Assembly: GCA_902363555.1 (NCBI GenBank)
Contig: CABJAM010000004.1
Location: forward strand, 3,778 to 67,777
DNA from: Lachnospiraceae bacterium
GTDB lineage: Bacteria; Bacillota; Clostridia; Lachnospirales; Lachnospiraceae
Direction of reading: 5' to 3'
Length of the DNA: 64,000 nucleotides
The position numbers were made by a program, and so were the translations under genes. The notes under the pieces were generated by a model. It was not told where the DNA came from. It was given only the letters and a program-made list of their open reading frames with translations, and searched no databases. Below, in pieces: positions 1 through 8,410 of the stretch (position 1 is the first letter of the stretch; every line of letters begins with the position of its first letter).

Positions 1-19
1 ATTTTTTGCGTGAAAAGCA

Positions 20-48
20 TTGCAATTAGTATGCAAAAGTGTTATTAT
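20..48 (+). promoter_or_regulatory. Sigma-A-type promoter of the first small ORF
   Basis: A -35 box TTGCAA (20-25) and a -10 box TATTAT (43-48) are separated by exactly 17 bases. They lie about 70 bases upstream of the small ORF at 120. Seen by eye; transcription itself is inferred. Confidence 0.5.
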
Positions 49-119
49 AAAACACAGAACATATGTTTGCAATCGGAGCAGGGATTTAAGCGAAACTGCG
101 TAAGGGAGGATTATTTATA

Positions 120-305
120 GTGGAAAGAATACATAAAAATAATGGACAAAGTGATAGTATGATTATTAATGAAAATCTTGCTCAAGAAATAATTAAATTG
201 CTGGAAAATTCTGATGAATCAGATGAAAAATTGGTCCAGGTAATTGTAAGCGGAATTATTGAGGCGTATAATTTAGGATATGCAGACGGGCACAATACTA
301 TTTAG
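120..305 (+). CDS. Small hypothetical protein, 61 residues
   Basis: A short acidic protein of unknown function. It starts at GTG 120 with a ribosome binding site GGGAGGA at 104-110, preceded by a good sigma-A promoter (20-48) and followed by an inverted repeat (316-354), so it looks like a genuine monocistronic unit. The sequence is soluble and probably mostly helical, with a central run of Glu, Asp and Ser and a Tyr/Gly-rich C-terminus (GYADGHNTI). There is no signal peptide or membrane segment. I do not recognise the family; it lacks the SQELD motif of Spo0E-type phosphatases, which share this size. The base composition is more AT-rich than most of its neighbours. Confidence 0.55.
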   Translation: MERIHKNNGQSDSMIINENLAQEIIKLLENSDESDEKLVQVIVSGIIEAYNLGYADGHNTI

Positions 306-315
306 AAATGATGTG

Positions 316-354
316 AGAGCACGCATGGTCGAGAGTAAAACGGCGGCGTGCTCT
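316..354 (+). terminator. Inverted repeat, possible terminator of the small ORF
   Basis: AGAGCACGC (316-324) pairs perfectly over 9 bases with GCGTGCTCT (346-354) around a 21-base loop. Only TT follows, so the U tract is weak. It sits between the convergent small ORF and the histidine kinase gene and could serve either strand. Confidence 0.4.
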
Positions 355-448
355 TTACTGTTGGTGGACTTTATTTGCTTTAAACACCATATAACTAATG
401 TTGAACTAATAACAAATTAGTAACACACAGTCTGAAGTTTCCTTTGTT

Positions 449-1468
449 TTAGCGGCTGCCATCCCTGGGGAACCTTACATTTTTGTAAGTGTCCAGCCCG
501 ATCGTCACAGTAGTGCCTTTGTCCGGTTCCGATTCAATAGAGATCGTGTGCGATAATTTATTGAGGATACGTTTACATAAGTACAGACCCAGCCCGGTAG
601 ATTTCTGGCCGGAGCGGCCATTATAGCCGGTAAAGCCCTTGTCAAATACCCTCGGAAGGTCCTCGGCCCGTATGCCGATGCCGGTGTCGGAAATTTTCAG
701 AGCCGGCCGTGTGCGGTCAATGGTCATGGTGATCTGCCCTTCGTGGGTGTATTTCAGAGCATTGGAAATAATCTGTTCAATGACAAAGGAAAGCCACTTT
801 TCATCGGTAAGGACGAAAAAGTCCTCCTCATCAAAAACAAGGCGTATTTTTTTCATAACAAAGATCCGTGCGTATTTGTGGATACATTCCCGGACGATTT
901 TCACAAGGGAGCACGGCTTGATAATGTAGTCGGTGGCGTCGCTGTCCAGGCGGATATAGGAGAGGACCATGTCCACATATTGCTCAATCTTGAAAAGCTC
1001 TGCCAGAAGCGCCGTGTTGGCGGCCGTATCCTCGGCCTTTAACAGCAGGTTCATGGCGGAGATGGGCGTTTTGATCTGATGAGCCCACATCGTATAGTAA
1101 TCGTTCATCTCTGTGCGGCTGTTGTCATACTGGGCCAAAAGCTGCGCCCGGCTTTCGTTCAGCTCGGCGATAATGCTCTGATAATCCTCCTCGATCTGAG
1201 TGGTGGCCTCCGGAAACTGGGCCATATCCGGGGCCGGCTGCTGCCGGATGACGGTGAGCGCCTGGTGCTTTTTGCTGAAACGTATAAAATCCCAGATCAT
1301 AAATAATATGATGAACAGCAGGCACAAAAAGACGGCATAAAGGATCGTTTCTCCCGGTACACGATAAAGAAAAAAGATGGAAGCCAGTATCAGGACGCAC
1401 AAAATACAGGCGCACAGTGTTTTTACATGGCCTTTAAGGTATCGGATAAATAACTGAAATGAGTTCAT
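449..1468 (-). CDS. BceS-type intramembrane-sensing histidine kinase
   Basis: Sensor histidine kinase of 339 residues. Two hydrophobic segments (about residues 16-35 and 38-58) are joined by a very short external loop, so there is no extracellular sensor domain. This is the architecture of BceS/GraS-like kinases that sense peptide antibiotics through a partner ABC transporter. The phospho-acceptor His is at about residue 130 in MWAHQIKTPIS. The ATPase part shows an N-box (ISNALKYT) and G-boxes (DTGIGI, STGLGLYL). The gene lies 12 bases downstream of its response regulator on the same strand. No BceAB-type transporter follows it: the next 140 bases hold only an inverted repeat and a convergent small ORF. 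The transporter must be elsewhere, or the pair has a different partner. Confidence 0.9.
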   Translation of the reverse strand: MNSFQLFIRYLKGHVKTLCACILCVLILASIFFLYRVPGETILYAVFLCLLFIILFMIWDFIRFSKKHQALTVIRQQPAPDMAQFPEATTQIEEDYQSIIAELNESRAQLLAQYDNSRTEMNDYYTMWAHQIKTPISAMNLLLKAEDTAANTALLAELFKIEQYVDMVLSYIRLDSDATDYIIKPCSLVKIVRECIHKYARIFVMKKIRLVFDEEDFFVLTDEKWLSFVIEQIISNALKYTHEGQITMTIDRTRPALKISDTGIGIRAEDLPRVFDKGFTGYNGRSGQKSTGLGLYLCKRILNKLSHTISIESEPDKGTTVTIGLDTYKNVRFPRDGSR

Positions 1469-1480
1469 GGTTTATTCGCG

Positions 1481-2161
1481 CTATTCCACAATATAGCCGA
1501 CTCCTTTCTTTGTCATAATAAAATCGGTCAGGCCGCAGGACTTCAGTTTTTTGCGCAGCCGCGTAATGTTCACGGTCAGTGTATTTTCGTCCACATAGCT
1601 GTCCGTTTCCCAAAGCCGGGTCATAAGCGTATCACGGCTGACCACCTTTCCTTTATTTTCCATCAATGTCAGTAAGATCCGGTAGTCATTTTTGGTAAGA
1701 TCTACCTTCTCATCATTATAGGTAAGGGTGGCGTCGCCGGTGTTTAAGATAGCCCCCTTGTGCTCGATGAGCCCGGTGGACGTTCCGAAATCATAGGTGC
1801 GCCGCAGCACGGCCAGCACCTTTGCTGTAAGAACGTTCAGGTCGAACGGTTTGGCAATGAAGTCGTCGCCGCCCATGTTCATGGCCATGATAATATTGAA
1901 GTTATCCGAGGCCGAAGAGATAAATATGATGGGTACCTTGGATATTTTGCGGATTTCTGTACACCAGTGGAAGCCGTTAAAGAAGGGCAGGGATATATCC
2001 AGCAGCACCAGTGACGGGGCAAATTCGATAAAGTCTGTAAGGACGTTTTGGAAGTTGGCGGCGCAGCGCGTCTCGCAGCCCCAGCTTTTTAAGTGATTGG
2101 CAATGGCGGAGGCGATGACCATATCATCCTCCACGACAAATATTTTATGCATAGCGTTCAT
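1481..2161 (-). CDS. OmpR/BceR-family response regulator
   Basis: A response regulator of 226 residues with an N-terminal receiver domain and a C-terminal winged-helix DNA-binding domain. The receiver shows the acidic pair (VVEDD near residue 12), the phospho-acceptor Asp in LLDISLPFFNG at about residue 56, and the conserved Lys in FIAKPFD. The C-terminal domain (about 130-226) has the OmpR-type pattern NDYRILLTLMENKGKVVSRD and ends in TKKGVGYIVE. It is the first gene of a two-gene operon with the BceS-like kinase. By family it should activate transporter genes for resistance to cell-envelope-active peptides, but no target gene adjoins it, so the regulon is unknown. Confidence 0.9.
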   Translation of the reverse strand: MNAMHKIFVVEDDMVIASAIANHLKSWGCETRCAANFQNVLTDFIEFAPSLVLLDISLPFFNGFHWCTEIRKISKVPIIFISSASDNFNIIMAMNMGGDDFIAKPFDLNVLTAKVLAVLRRTYDFGTSTGLIEHKGAILNTGDATLTYNDEKVDLTKNDYRILLTLMENKGKVVSRDTLMTRLWETDSYVDENTLTVNITRLRKKLKSCGLTDFIMTKKGVGYIVE

Positions 2162-2243
2162 CTCCTTGATTTAAATTAATATGCTCCGTTTTTTAGGGCC
2201 ACCATGGTGCCTTTCGGTAAACGTATCCGACAGGTTTATGCAG

Positions 2244-2317
2244 TTACCGTTGGGTCAAAATGGCGGCTATTTCGGGGATATTACCGTTGGGTCAAAATGG
2301 CAGACCTTCCGGGGATA
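2244..2317. repeat. 37-base tandem duplication at the end of a PucR-like gene
   Basis: Two adjacent 37-base copies (2244-2280 and 2281-2317) agree at 32 of 37 positions. The second copy contains the last codons and stop of the regulator gene that ends at 2292; the first repeats that gene tail outside the reading frame. The first 21 bases are identical and the differences cluster in the middle, which suggests an old duplication. Confidence 0.85.
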
Positions 2318-3590
2318 TTTCCAGCAGCAGGATGGAAAAGTACAGGTTAAACAGGCTTTCCGGTGTTTCCAGACTTTCCCCGGTGATGCCTTTAATGCGT
2401 TCCAGAATGCGGTAAATGCTCGCCTTGCTCAAATGGTTTTTGGCGGCGGTAAGCACCGCACTCTTTTCATTTTCCACATATGTTTTAAGCACATTCATGT
2501 AATGGGTGCCGCTGCGCGCGTCGTAGTCTTTCAGCTTTAATACCGCCGGATGGCAGTAGCGCAAAAGGTCTGTGCCTGTACCGTCCGGGGCTGGTGTTTT
2601 TTCGGCTGTATGGCGGGATAAAAATAACTGCACGGCGGCCTCCTCATAGCGGTAGATGCCAATGCCCCGCACCGGCACAAAGCATTTAAGCGCGGCCTGC
2701 GCCTGGATATAGTATTGATAAATATCTGTGATCTGATTAAAGCAGGTGCTGATCCCGCAGGCAATCCCATATTTTTTTAGAAACGGCAGCAGTTGGCCGT
2801 AGGGCGGCACAAGCTCCGGCTGCTTATAAAGATAGTCCTGCCGCAGGATTACGATATTCCCTTCATGTAGGACGCTGATTCTGGACCCGCACATGCGCAG
2901 CAGCTCCCGGCGGATGGCCAGGCCCGGCGTGTTGGCCCGGGAATAGCCGGGCATGGTAAAGCAAAGGGCGTAAAGCCGTGCATTTTTGTCAATCCCCAGA
3001 CTGATGGTCAGGTCCGCGTTATTTTGCAGCGGATTTTCATGGCCGGACAGCAGCCGCTTTAAGGTATATTCCGACGGGCGGGGCGGCTGGGAGAGAGCGG
3101 ATGGCTTTTTGCCCAGCTCCGCTTCAATGGCGGAACGAATGAGGCAGATCAGCTCCATATCGCCGGGCCTTAATGGGTGGACAGAGAGCAGTATGCTCAT
3201 ATAGCCGGCAATCTGGCCGTGGATTTTTAACCGGGTGAGCACGGTTTTGTAGCCGCCGTACTGCGGACCGGTGATAATGGGCATGTCGCTGGCGTAGGCC
3301 TCCTCGTTATATTTGATAAACTCCTCGTCTGTCGTAAAGTCCGGCGGGATCATACCCGTGCGGGCCATGGGAACGGTCTGGGGCATCCCTTCGGAAATAT
3401 ATAAAACCGTCAGACTTGTATCCCCCACAGCGATGGGGTTGTCAAGGAGCCGGGCGGACAGGTCCACCAGCGGCTGGGCGCCCTGATTTTTGGATAATAA
3501 ATGCATCAGCGCCTCGCTGGCTTCTTCCGGGGAAGGCACAGACGCCGGGGAGTTTTTAAAATCCGTCGGGGTCATTGGAAGCGGTGGCAT
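2292..3590 (-). CDS. PucR/CdaR-type helix-turn-helix regulator (second of a pair)
   Basis: A cytoplasmic transcription regulator of 432 residues. The N-terminal half resembles a GAF-like sensory region. The C-terminal end carries the PucR-type helix-turn-helix (about residues 365-420): a YVENEKSAVLTAAKNHLSKASIYRILERIKGITG-like stretch, typical of regulators such as PucR and CdaR. It starts at ATG 3590, inside the 3' end of the upstream paralogue (35-base overlap), with a GGAG nine bases before the start, so the two genes are translationally coupled. The two proteins are diverged paralogues of similar length and layout. No metabolic gene adjoins them, so the signal and targets cannot be read from context. 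Confidence 0.75.
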   Translation of the reverse strand: MPPLPMTPTDFKNSPASVPSPEEASEALMHLLSKNQGAQPLVDLSARLLDNPIAVGDTSLTVLYISEGMPQTVPMARTGMIPPDFTTDEEFIKYNEEAYASDMPIITGPQYGGYKTVLTRLKIHGQIAGYMSILLSVHPLRPGDMELICLIRSAIEAELGKKPSALSQPPRPSEYTLKRLLSGHENPLQNNADLTISLGIDKNARLYALCFTMPGYSRANTPGLAIRRELLRMCGSRISVLHEGNIVILRQDYLYKQPELVPPYGQLLPFLKKYGIACGISTCFNQITDIYQYYIQAQAALKCFVPVRGIGIYRYEEAAVQLFLSRHTAEKTPAPDGTGTDLLRYCHPAVLKLKDYDARSGTHYMNVLKTYVENEKSAVLTAAKNHLSKASIYRILERIKGITGESLETPESLFNLYFSILLLEISPEGLPF

Positions 3591-4815
3591 GGCTTTTTTC
3601 TCCTTTAAATATAATGCCTTTTAGCTCCAGGGCTTTAAATGATAAGTACAGCAGGGCAAAGGTGCCCGCATCCTCCAGGGAGATATCGATCAGGCCCTGC
3701 AGCCGGTTCAGCCGGTATTTCATCGTGTTATAATGGATATGCATGACGGCGGCCGCGTCGCGGATGGAGCGCAGTTGGGTAATATAAGCGTAGAGCGTCT
3801 GCGTGTAATCGGTCCGGTGTTCGGCGTCATACTCCTGGAGCCGCCGGATACAGGGATGGCACAGCCCTTTTTCAGCGTCAAAATCATCCAGACACCGGTA
3901 AAGGGTGTAATCCCCATAATAATAAAACGGGTGCTCCGGATGGATGATGGAGCCATATTCCAGGGCATATAAGGTCTGCATGTAGTATTCATAAATATCG
4001 GGCAGATATTCAAAGGTTCCGGATAAGGATGCGGTCAGTCCATACTTTTCCAGAAACGGCAGGATGCCGCAGGAATTAAAGGTATGGCTGTCCAGCCGGC
4101 TGTCATTGAGAATGGTCACCGTCCGGTTATTGTGGATCACGGTCTTGCAACTGGAAAAAATGTCCTCCAGATAGGCCCTTGTCATATTCAATATGGGAAC
4201 TGCCGTGATATTTTTTGAGTTACATATGGTAAGTATCTGCAAGGGCGGCTTTGGCGAAAAGCCGACGATCTTCCGGCGTTCCTCCAGTGAATTTATGTCA
4301 ACCTCCGGCGTATCCAAAAGGTCGCAGATCAGATAATCGCTGGCGTCCACCTTGCGGCCATTGTCCGGATAACAGCTATCCAAAAGGGTGCACAGGCTGG
4401 TGGCGACGACGGAAAGGATCTGTTCGTCCTCATCATTAAAGGGGCGTTCATTTTGGATCACAATGAGATTGGCCCTGAAATGCCGCGGCGTTTTCAGACC
4501 GCACACAAGGAGGGTGGCGTTTACCGGCGCGTCCGGGATGATAAAGGGCCGCGTGCTTTTTAGGATTTTGAGCACATTGGGCCGGCACGTGGACTGGTAG
4601 CGCTCATAATCGATATAGCCGCTGCGCTCGATATTTTCCCAGATGTCGTCCACGGGAATGTCGTGGCGGGAGGAGCAGAGCAGCCGCCCGGTCAGATCGG
4701 TCAGGTGTATGGGATTATTTAAATATTTGTAGCCGGTGTCAAGGATGGTCCGGATATCCGGATTCGTGCCGAGCTGCCGGATGAGTTCATAGGATATTTG
4801 TGATGTGGCGGACAT
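3556..4815 (-). CDS. PucR/CdaR-type helix-turn-helix regulator (first of a pair)
   Basis: A regulator of 419 residues and first gene of a two-gene unit on the minus strand. The N-terminal 150 residues look like a ligand-sensing GAF-like domain (LTDLTGRLLCSSRHDIPVD). The C-terminal HTH (about residues 345-400) includes MHIHYNTMKYRLNRLQGLID, a classic PucR-family recognition pattern. A strong ribosome binding site (GGAGGAGGG) precedes the ATG, and a likely sigma-A promoter lies at 4850-4878. The promoter region is shared with the divergent radical SAM gene, which could therefore be a target, though nothing else supports that link. Confidence 0.75.
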   Translation of the reverse strand: MSATSQISYELIRQLGTNPDIRTILDTGYKYLNNPIHLTDLTGRLLCSSRHDIPVDDIWENIERSGYIDYERYQSTCRPNVLKILKSTRPFIIPDAPVNATLLVCGLKTPRHFRANLIVIQNERPFNDEDEQILSVVATSLCTLLDSCYPDNGRKVDASDYLICDLLDTPEVDINSLEERRKIVGFSPKPPLQILTICNSKNITAVPILNMTRAYLEDIFSSCKTVIHNNRTVTILNDSRLDSHTFNSCGILPFLEKYGLTASLSGTFEYLPDIYEYYMQTLYALEYGSIIHPEHPFYYYGDYTLYRCLDDFDAEKGLCHPCIRRLQEYDAEHRTDYTQTLYAYITQLRSIRDAAAVMHIHYNTMKYRLNRLQGLIDISLEDAGTFALLYLSFKALELKGIIFKGEKSHATASNDPDGF

Positions 4816-4849
4816 GATTCCCTCCTCCTTTACCCTGTGCGGGGCTTTT

Positions 4850-4878
4850 TTAATACTATCATTTTAGCCCATCTGCAA
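4850..4878 (-). promoter_or_regulatory. Promoter of the PucR-type gene pair
   Basis: On the minus strand, -35 TTGCAG (4878-4873) and -10 TATTAA (4855-4850) are 17 bases apart, 35 bases before the start codon at 4815. Confidence 0.45.
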
Positions 4879-4899
4879 CGGATATACAATAGAAAGTTG

Positions 4900-4929
4900 T
4901 TGCGGGCAAATGCCCGTCTATGTTATAAT
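4900..4929 (+). promoter_or_regulatory. Promoter of the radical SAM/nth operon with a palindrome in its spacer
   Basis: The -10 box TATAAT (4924-4929) and a -35-like TTGCGG (4900-4905) are 18 bases apart. The spacer holds CGGGCA-AA-TGCCCG (4903-4916), a perfect 6-base inverted repeat that could be a repressor site. It is divergent from the promoter at 4850-4878. Confidence 0.45.
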
Positions 4930-4954
4930 ATTTCGTAAACGCGGCGGTTTCCCT

Positions 4955-4983
4955 GTAACAGTTTGGCTTTTCCGAATTGTTAC
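4955..4983. repeat. GTAACAG-family intergenic palindrome
   Basis: GTAACAGTTTGG (4955-4966) pairs with CCGAATTGTTAC (4972-4983) over 12 positions with two G-T wobbles and a 5-base loop. It matches the perfect palindrome at 11350-11378 and lies in the leader of the radical SAM gene. Confidence 0.65.
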
Positions 4984-5031
4984 GTTTCACGAAATGTAAG
5001 GATTTTACGCGTTATGGAAGTTGGTGTTCCT

Positions 5032-6885
5032 ATGAAGATATTATTAACGGCGATCAATGCCAAATACATACATTCCAATCTGGCGGTCCATTCATTGAAA
5101 GCAGCGGCCGGATCGGACAGCGTTTCCATCCGTGAGTTTACGATCAATAACTATGTGGATGATATTTTGAGAAGCATTTATAAGGAAAAGCCGGATGTGG
5201 TGGCATTTTCCTGCTATATATGGAATATCGGCATGGTGGAGGAGCTGGTGGACCTGATACACAAGGCGGCGCCACAGACTGCTCTGTGGGCTGGCGGGCC
5301 GGAAGTTTCTTATGACGCGGCGGATGTGCTGCGGCGCAATCCTGCCCTTACCGGCGTGATGTGCGGGGAGGGCGAGCTTACCTTTACCCAGCTTGTGCGC
5401 GCTTATGAACAGAAATTTGCGGACTGTGGGAGCTGTTTTAAGCTGGCGGATGAGGAGCTGGCAGATATTGACGGCATCGTTTACCGGTCCGGCGACGGTA
5501 CGCTTCATACGACGGCGCCCCGGGCGGCGTTAAATATGGACGAGCTGCCATTTCCATATGAAAATATGTCACAGTTTGAAAATAAGATCATCTATTATGA
5601 GAGCAGCCGGGGATGTCCGTTTTCCTGTAGCTACTGTCTGTCCTCCATCGATAAGCATGTGCGTTTCCGAAGCCTTGACAAGGTAGTGCGGGAGCTGAAG
5701 CTGTTTCTGGATTATAAAATCCCGCAGGTAAAATTTGTAGACCGCACATTTAATTGCAGCCATCCCAGGACGATGGAGCTTTGGCGCTTCATCCGGGATA
5801 ACGATAACGGTATCACGAATTTCCATTTTGAGATCACTGCCGATCTGCTCAATGATGAAGAAATGGACCTGCTCGCTTCCATGCGTCCGGGCCTTGTACA
5901 GTTGGAAATCGGCGTCCAGTCCACCAATCCTGAAACTATCCAGGCGATCGACCGGGTTATGGATTTTCATAAGCTCTCAGGCATTGTCCGCCGAATTCAA
6001 AAGGGTCATAATGTGCACCAGCATCTGGACCTGATCGCCGGACTGCCCTATGAGGATATGGCCAGCTTTATAAAGTCCTTTAATGATGTGTATTCCCTTG
6101 CGCCCCAGCAGTTGCAGATGGGATTTTTGAAGGTGCTTAAAGGATCAAAAATGCACCGGGTACAAAAGGATTACGGGCTTGTGTACCGCACGAAGCCCAC
6201 CTACGAGGTGATGGGCACGCGGTGGCTTGACTTTGATGATATACTTGTTTTAAAAGGCGTGGAGGAGATGGTGGAGGTGTACTATAACAGTACGCAGTTT
6301 CGGCTGTCGCTGACATATCTACGCCATTTCTTTGAGACACCCTTTGATTTGTTTCTGGAGCTGGCTCGGTTTTATGAACGCCGGGAGCTGGATGGATGCA
6401 GACACTCAAGGCTGGAGCGCTACGAAATACTCCGCCGTTTTTCTATGGAAAACGTGATGCCGCGGTGTACAGATCCTGATTTCAGTCTGAAAATACTGGA
6501 AGCGGCGCTGATTTTTGATCTGTATGCCCGTGAGAAAATCAAAAGCCGTCCGTCCTGGGGCTTCGATAACAGCCCATATAAGACCAGAGTGGCGGCGTTT
6601 TATTCATCACCGGAAATGAGATCAAAATATTTTGCAGATTATGGCGGGGAAACGTACCGTCAGATCCGCAATCTGACCCATGTGGAAGTTTTTGAAATAA
6701 ATATTGAAAAGGCGGTGCAGGGCGGTCCGATGAAGCCGGCTCCTGTGGCCGTTCTGTTTGACTATAACAAAAGAGACCCATTAACCTACGAAGGAAAAGC
6801 AACAGCACTGGAAGGTGATTTTGATGCCAAAACGGAAGCTATTGCCAAAAAAACAGCGGGTGGCCGCGATTTTGGCAGCACTTGA
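5032..6885 (+). CDS. B12-binding domain radical SAM protein (DUF4080 type)
   Basis: A radical SAM enzyme of 617 residues with an N-terminal cobalamin-binding-like domain (MKILLTAINAKYIHSNLAV at the start, then the ALWAGGPEVSYD pattern). The iron-sulfur motif CPFSCSYC places Cys at 195, 199 and 202. The C-terminal part (about 470-617) resembles DUF4080. The family is common in Clostridia next to DNA repair genes; the substrate is not known. I chose ATG 5032 because family members usually begin with MKILL; upstream in-frame starts at 4963 and 5014 are possible. The 3' end overlaps the endonuclease III gene by 62 bases, so the two are co-transcribed from the promoter at 4900-4929. Confidence 0.85.
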   Translation: MKILLTAINAKYIHSNLAVHSLKAAAGSDSVSIREFTINNYVDDILRSIYKEKPDVVAFSCYIWNIGMVEELVDLIHKAAPQTALWAGGPEVSYDAADVLRRNPALTGVMCGEGELTFTQLVRAYEQKFADCGSCFKLADEELADIDGIVYRSGDGTLHTTAPRAALNMDELPFPYENMSQFENKIIYYESSRGCPFSCSYCLSSIDKHVRFRSLDKVVRELKLFLDYKIPQVKFVDRTFNCSHPRTMELWRFIRDNDNGITNFHFEITADLLNDEEMDLLASMRPGLVQLEIGVQSTNPETIQAIDRVMDFHKLSGIVRRIQKGHNVHQHLDLIAGLPYEDMASFIKSFNDVYSLAPQQLQMGFLKVLKGSKMHRVQKDYGLVYRTKPTYEVMGTRWLDFDDILVLKGVEEMVEVYYNSTQFRLSLTYLRHFFETPFDLFLELARFYERRELDGCRHSRLERYEILRRFSMENVMPRCTDPDFSLKILEAALIFDLYAREKIKSRPSWGFDNSPYKTRVAAFYSSPEMRSKYFADYGGETYRQIRNLTHVEVFEINIEKAVQGGPMKPAPVAVLFDYNKRDPLTYEGKATALEGDFDAKTEAIAKKTAGGRDFGST

Positions 6886-7672
6886 TGAACAATATGGAAC
6901 TGAAAAAATATGTTATCTGAATTACAATGAGCCGTGGCAGCTACTGGTGGCGGTGATCCTGAGCGCCCAGTGCACCGATGCCCGGGTAAATATGGTGACG
7001 CCCGCTCTTTTTGAACGGTATAAGACACCGCAGGAGCTTGGCGAGGCCGACCCGAAAGAAGTTGAGGAATATATACATTCCGCCGGCTTTTATGTGACCA
7101 AGGCCCGAAATATTATCGCCTGCTGTCAGCGTCTGTCAGAAACCTACGGCGGCGAGGTGCCAAGTCAGCTTGACGAGCTGCTTACGCTGGCCGGCGTGGG
7201 CCGAAAGACGGCCAATGTCATCCGGGGGAATATTTACGATGAGCCCAGCATTGTGGTGGACACTCATGTGAAACGTATTTCCAATAAGCTGGGCTTTTCA
7301 AAGGAGAACGATCCGGAAAAAATTGAATATGATTTGATGAAAGTACTTCCCAAGGACCACTGGATTTTATATAATATTCATATTATCACTCTGGGGCGGC
7401 AGATTTGTGTGGCCCGGCGGCCAAAATGCGGCGAATGCTTTCTGGCGGAGTATTGTCCGTCCTGCCAGTGCCCGGCGCAGCCGGCGGCGGAAGCCTCCGG
7501 AGCCAGCGCTGTGACGGAAGCTGCCGGAGCCATCGCCGTGGGAACCGGGCCAGAAACGGCCGAAGCCATAACTGTGGCGGAAGCTTCCGGAACCAGCGCT
7601 GCGGGAACCGGGCCAGAAACGGCTGGAGCCATAGATTCGGCGGAAGTCTCCGGAGGTGGTGCGGCATGTTGA
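6824..7672 (+). CDS. nth: Endonuclease III with a repetitive Ala/Gly-rich C-terminal tail
   Basis: DNA glycosylase/AP lyase that removes oxidised pyrimidines. The helix-hairpin-helix LAGVGRKTANVI carries the catalytic Lys (about 128), and the catalytic Asp is in VVDTHVKR (about 146). The [4Fe-4S] cluster Cys follow the C-X6-C-X2-C-X5-C pattern at about 195, 202, 205 and 211. The core ends near residue 215, the usual family length. The remaining 65 residues are an unusual extension built from a 63-base tandem repeat (21-residue unit containing GTGPETA). ATG 6824 was chosen over GTG 6815 because of the spacing to GAAGG at 6811-6815. It overlaps the radical SAM gene upstream and the exonuclease gene downstream by 7 bases. 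Confidence 0.92.
   Translation: MPKRKLLPKKQRVAAILAALDEQYGTEKICYLNYNEPWQLLVAVILSAQCTDARVNMVTPALFERYKTPQELGEADPKEVEEYIHSAGFYVTKARNIIACCQRLSETYGGEVPSQLDELLTLAGVGRKTANVIRGNIYDEPSIVVDTHVKRISNKLGFSKENDPEKIEYDLMKVLPKDHWILYNIHIITLGRQICVARRPKCGECFLAEYCPSCQCPAQPAAEASGASAVTEAAGAIAVGTGPETAEAITVAEASGTSAAGTGPETAGAIDSAEVSGGGAAC
7486..7660 (+). repeat. 63-base in-frame tandem repeats in the 3' end of nth
   Basis: The anchor GGCGGAAG or GACGGAAG recurs at 7486, 7513, 7576 and 7639. The spacings are 27, 63 and 63 bases, all multiples of three, so the frame is kept. Both full units contain GGAACCGGGCCAGAAACGGC. The copies are diverged and the repeat encodes only the tail of endonuclease III. Confidence 0.85.
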
Positions 7673-8394
7673 AGTCGTATGTGTGCTTTGACCTGGAGAC
7701 GACCGGGCTTTCCGTGGAGGAGAATTGCATCATTGAGTTTGGAGCGCTGAAGGTGCGTGACGGCAAAGTGGCCGGGCGGTTTATGACCTTTGTGCGGCCG
7801 GAGGAGACGATCTCGCCAAAGATTACGGAAATCACCGGCATAACTAATGCCATGGTCAAGGATGCGCCGGCTATTGACACAGTGATGAAGGAATTTGTGG
7901 ATTTTTGCGAGGATGATGTGCTGATCGGACATAATCTCATGTTTGATTTCCGGTTTGCCAGAAAGTATGCGGGGCGCTGCGGTTATCCCTTTGACAAGCA
8001 GGGCATTGACACATTAAAGATCGCCCGCAGTGTATGTACAGGTGTGGTGTCCAAAAGTCTTGGCTCCCTGTGTGAATATTACGGTATTGTCAATGCATCG
8101 GCGCACAGAGCTTACCACGATGCTTTGGCCACGGCCAAGCTGTATCAGATATTATCCCACTACTATGAGGATGAAAATGGCGGACTGTTTGTGCCGGAGC
8201 CATTGGAATACAAGGAAAGAAAGCTCCAGCCGGCGACGCCGCGGCAAAAAGCCTACTTGAAGGAATTGATCAAATATCATAAAATAGATTTTAAAGAAAA
8301 TATGGACGTGATGACGAAAAGCCAGATGTCCAAAGCCATTGATAACATTTTACTCAATTATGGTATTCCCGCCCGTAAACGTGGGAATATATAA
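7666..8394 (+). CDS. DnaQ-like 3'-5' exonuclease
   Basis: A DEDDh-family exonuclease of 242 residues, like the proofreading epsilon subunit of DNA polymerase III or the exonuclease domain of PolC. The metal-binding residues are visible: D9 and E11 in FDLETTGLS, the Asp in GHNLMFDFRF, and His/Asp in HRAYHDALATAKL. About 70 residues follow the nuclease domain and end in an SAP-like stretch (MTKSQMSKAIDNILLNYG). The start at ATG 7666 has GGAGGTGG at 7651-7658 and overlaps the nth stop as ATGTTGA, so the genes are translationally coupled. A role in repair or processing with Nth is plausible from the operon but not shown. A longer upstream reading frame exists but runs through the nth repeats and is not real. 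Confidence 0.88.
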   Translation: MLKSYVCFDLETTGLSVEENCIIEFGALKVRDGKVAGRFMTFVRPEETISPKITEITGITNAMVKDAPAIDTVMKEFVDFCEDDVLIGHNLMFDFRFARKYAGRCGYPFDKQGIDTLKIARSVCTGVVSKSLGSLCEYYGIVNASAHRAYHDALATAKLYQILSHYYEDENGGLFVPEPLEYKERKLQPATPRQKAYLKELIKYHKIDFKENMDVMTKSQMSKAIDNILLNYGIPARKRGNI

Positions 8395-8410
8395 AGAAAG
8401 AAGGATTTGT

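Noticed and set aside
7378..7940. Two minus-strand ORFs of 184 codons over the nth/exonuclease junction
   Set aside because: They arise from the GC-rich 63-base repeats and lie antisense to two well-supported genes; no ribosome site or family resemblance.
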